From the NCBI RefSeq assembly GCF_016464705.1, contig NZ_JAEHOB010000004.1:248001-312000 (forward strand): a stretch of 64,000 nt of DNA, read 5' to 3'. Shown here piece by piece: positions 62,830 to 64,000 of the stretch. The translations under genes were made by a program, and so were the position numbers. The notes under the pieces were generated by a model that saw only the letters and a program-made list of their open reading frames with translations, was not told where the DNA came from and ran no database searches. How positions within the stretch are numbered: position 1 is the first letter of the stretch; the number at the start of each line of letters is the position of its first letter. Source of the DNA: Qaidamihabitans albus. Its GTDB lineage: Bacteria > Actinomycetota > Actinomycetes > Mycobacteriales > Pseudonocardiaceae.

Positions 62830-64000
62830 GCCGGTCTGCCGCTACGTCTACGACCTCGACGGGCTGGCTGCCCACGCCAGCCGGGTCGTTGCCGCGCTGC
62901 CGTGGCCGTGCCGGATGTTCTACGCGATGAAGGCCAACAGCGCGAAACCCCTGCTGCAAACGCTTGCGCCACTGGTGGCGGGCTTCGAAGTGGCATCCGG
63001 TGGGGAGCTGGCGAAGGCCCGGGCGGTGAGTGACGCCGTCCCCGTGCTGTTCGGCGGTCCCGCCAAGACCGAGTCCGAGATCGCCGAGGCGCTACGGCTG
63101 CGGGTGGAGCGCCTGCACGCCGAGAGCGTGCTGGAGCTGCACCGGATCTCCGCGGTGGCCACGCGCCTCGGCCGCACCGCCGACGTGCTGCTGCGGGTGA
63201 ACCTCGCCGGCCCGTTCCCGGCGGCGACCATCGCGATGGCGGGCGCGCCCACCCAGTTCGGGATCGAGGAGGCGGCACTTCCCGAGGCGGTGCGGGCGGC
63301 CACCGAACTGCCCGGCATCCGGCTCGCCGGGTTCCACCTGCACTCGCTGTCGAACAACCTCTCCGCCGGGGCGCACCTGGAGATGCTGGAGCTCTACCGG
63401 CGCAAGGTCACCGGCTGGGAGGCCGCGTTCGGGCTGCACTGCGAGGTGGTCAACGTCGGCGGTGGCATCGGTGTCGACTACACGGACCCGCCCGAACGGT
63501 TCGACTGGGCTGCGTTCACCCGCGGCCTTGCCGCGCTGGTGCGGACGTTTCCGGAGCACTGGCGGGAGATCGACTTCGAGTGCGGGCGGTTCCTGGTCGC
63601 GGCCTGCGGCAGCTACGTCACCGAGGTGCTGGACGTGAAACGCAACCACGGCACCGCTTACGTGCTGGTCCGCGGTGGCACCCACCATTTCCGGCTGCCC
63701 GTCTCGTGGCAGCACAGCCATCCCTTCAGCGTGCGGCCCGTCGACGAGTGGCGGCTGCAGGCGCCCCGGCCGGAGCTGCGTGCCGAGCCGGTGACGGTGG
63801 TCGGCGAGCTGTGCACGCCGAAGGACGTGCTCGCCCGTGACGTCGTGGTGGAGCGGGTCCGGCCCGGCGACCTGCTGGTTTTCCATCAGGCGGGCGCGTA
63901 CGGCTGGGAGATCTCGCACCACGACTTCCTCAGCCACCCGCACCCCGAGCACGTGTTCACCCCACCGCCCTCGTGGCCGCTAGCAGGAAGACTGGCTCGA
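62822..64000 (+). CDS. sbnH: PLP-dependent (fold III) decarboxylase, SbnH-like, cut by the window end
   Basis: The frame stays open for 393 codons to the last base, so the C-terminus is missing. It is an alanine-racemase-fold decarboxylase: Schiff-base Lys in MFYAMKANSAKPLL, GFHLHSLSNN, NVGGGIGVDY, FECGRFLVAACG, the cross-subunit Cys in GELCTPKDVLARD and GAYGWEISHHDFLSHPHP. SbnH decarboxylates citryl-diaminopropionate to citryl-diaminoethane, needed between the SbnE and SbnF steps, and the order sbnE-C-F-H fits. The ATG at 62822 overlaps the sbnF stop. Confidence 0.85.
   Translation, partial: MREPVCRYVYDLDGLAAHASRVVAALPWPCRMFYAMKANSAKPLLQTLAPLVAGFEVASGGELAKARAVSDAVPVLFGGPAKTESEIAEALRLRVERLHAESVLELHRISAVATRLGRTADVLLRVNLAGPFPAATIAMAGAPTQFGIEEAALPEAVRAATELPGIRLAGFHLHSLSNNLSAGAHLEMLELYRRKVTGWEAAFGLHCEVVNVGGGIGVDYTDPPERFDWAAFTRGLAALVRTFPEHWREIDFECGRFLVAACGSYVTEVLDVKRNHGTAYVLVRGGTHHFRLPVSWQHSHPFSVRPVDEWRLQAPRPELRAEPVTVVGELCTPKDVLARDVVVERVRPGDLLVFHQAGAYGWEISHHDFLSHPHPEHVFTPPPSWPLAGRLAR

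Overview
The window is chromosomal DNA from a high-GC actinobacterium. Codon use, GTG and TTG starts, CIRCE, TPP, DasR and IdeR/DmdR-type signals and a Mycobacterium-like gene order point to a Pseudonocardiaceae-type organism (Amycolatopsis, Prauserella or Saccharomonospora kind). The genus is an inference. I see no rRNA, tRNA, CRISPR array, transposase or phage genes.

Positions 1-21310 form a housekeeping block whose order and orientations match, as I recall it, the M. tuberculosis stretch Rv0440 to Rv0414c. It contains a lone groEL with two CIRCE sites, a Ser/Thr kinase, a cold shock protein, two AIM24 proteins, moeA, psd-pssA, a two-domain AAA+ ATPase, a LytR_C/DUF3263 pair, def, an HtrA-like protease and thiamine genes. 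The thiamine genes are thiC-thiD behind a TPP riboswitch, a second thiD, thiO-thiS-thiG behind another TPP riboswitch, and a divergent thiE. A voltage-gated-type ion channel and a secreted phosphodiester glycosidase are interspersed.

Positions 21319-31070 carry membrane and envelope genes, an amino-sugar module (GntR regulator plus MFS transporter, divergent from a SIS-domain deaminase and a GlcNAc-kinase-like protein, with a DasR-type site between), an SGNH hydrolase, an OmpA-like protein and an unrecognised two-gene module (29692-31070) closed by a strong terminator. Positions 31346-34769 are the ectoine/5-hydroxyectoine operon ectABCD.

Positions 35079-47522 hold small stress, regulatory and transport modules: a HhH repair protein, a YciF-like ferritin, HxlR/hydrolase, DUF445, DUF4393, a tiny zinc-motif gene pair, an MhqO/MhqD/MarR quinone-type module, an MMPL transporter, ArsR/SRPBCC and a two-component system. 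Positions 47609-55894 are the phenylacetate catabolon: paaZABCDE diverges from paaI-paaK-paaR, with two PaaR-type operators between them.

From 55986 to the right edge, behind an iron box, runs a tightly packed operon sbnA-sbnB, three IucA/IucC synthetases (SbnE-, SbnC- and SbnF-like) and an SbnH-like decarboxylase. This is a staphyloferrin-B-type siderophore pathway cut by the window end. A 44-48 bp palindrome, with arms reading CTCGTGAGTGCGCACGCGAG and a GAGTT/AACTC core, recurs seven times in intergenic DNA. Three genes take their stop codon from it, and one copy sits between the divergent paa promoters.
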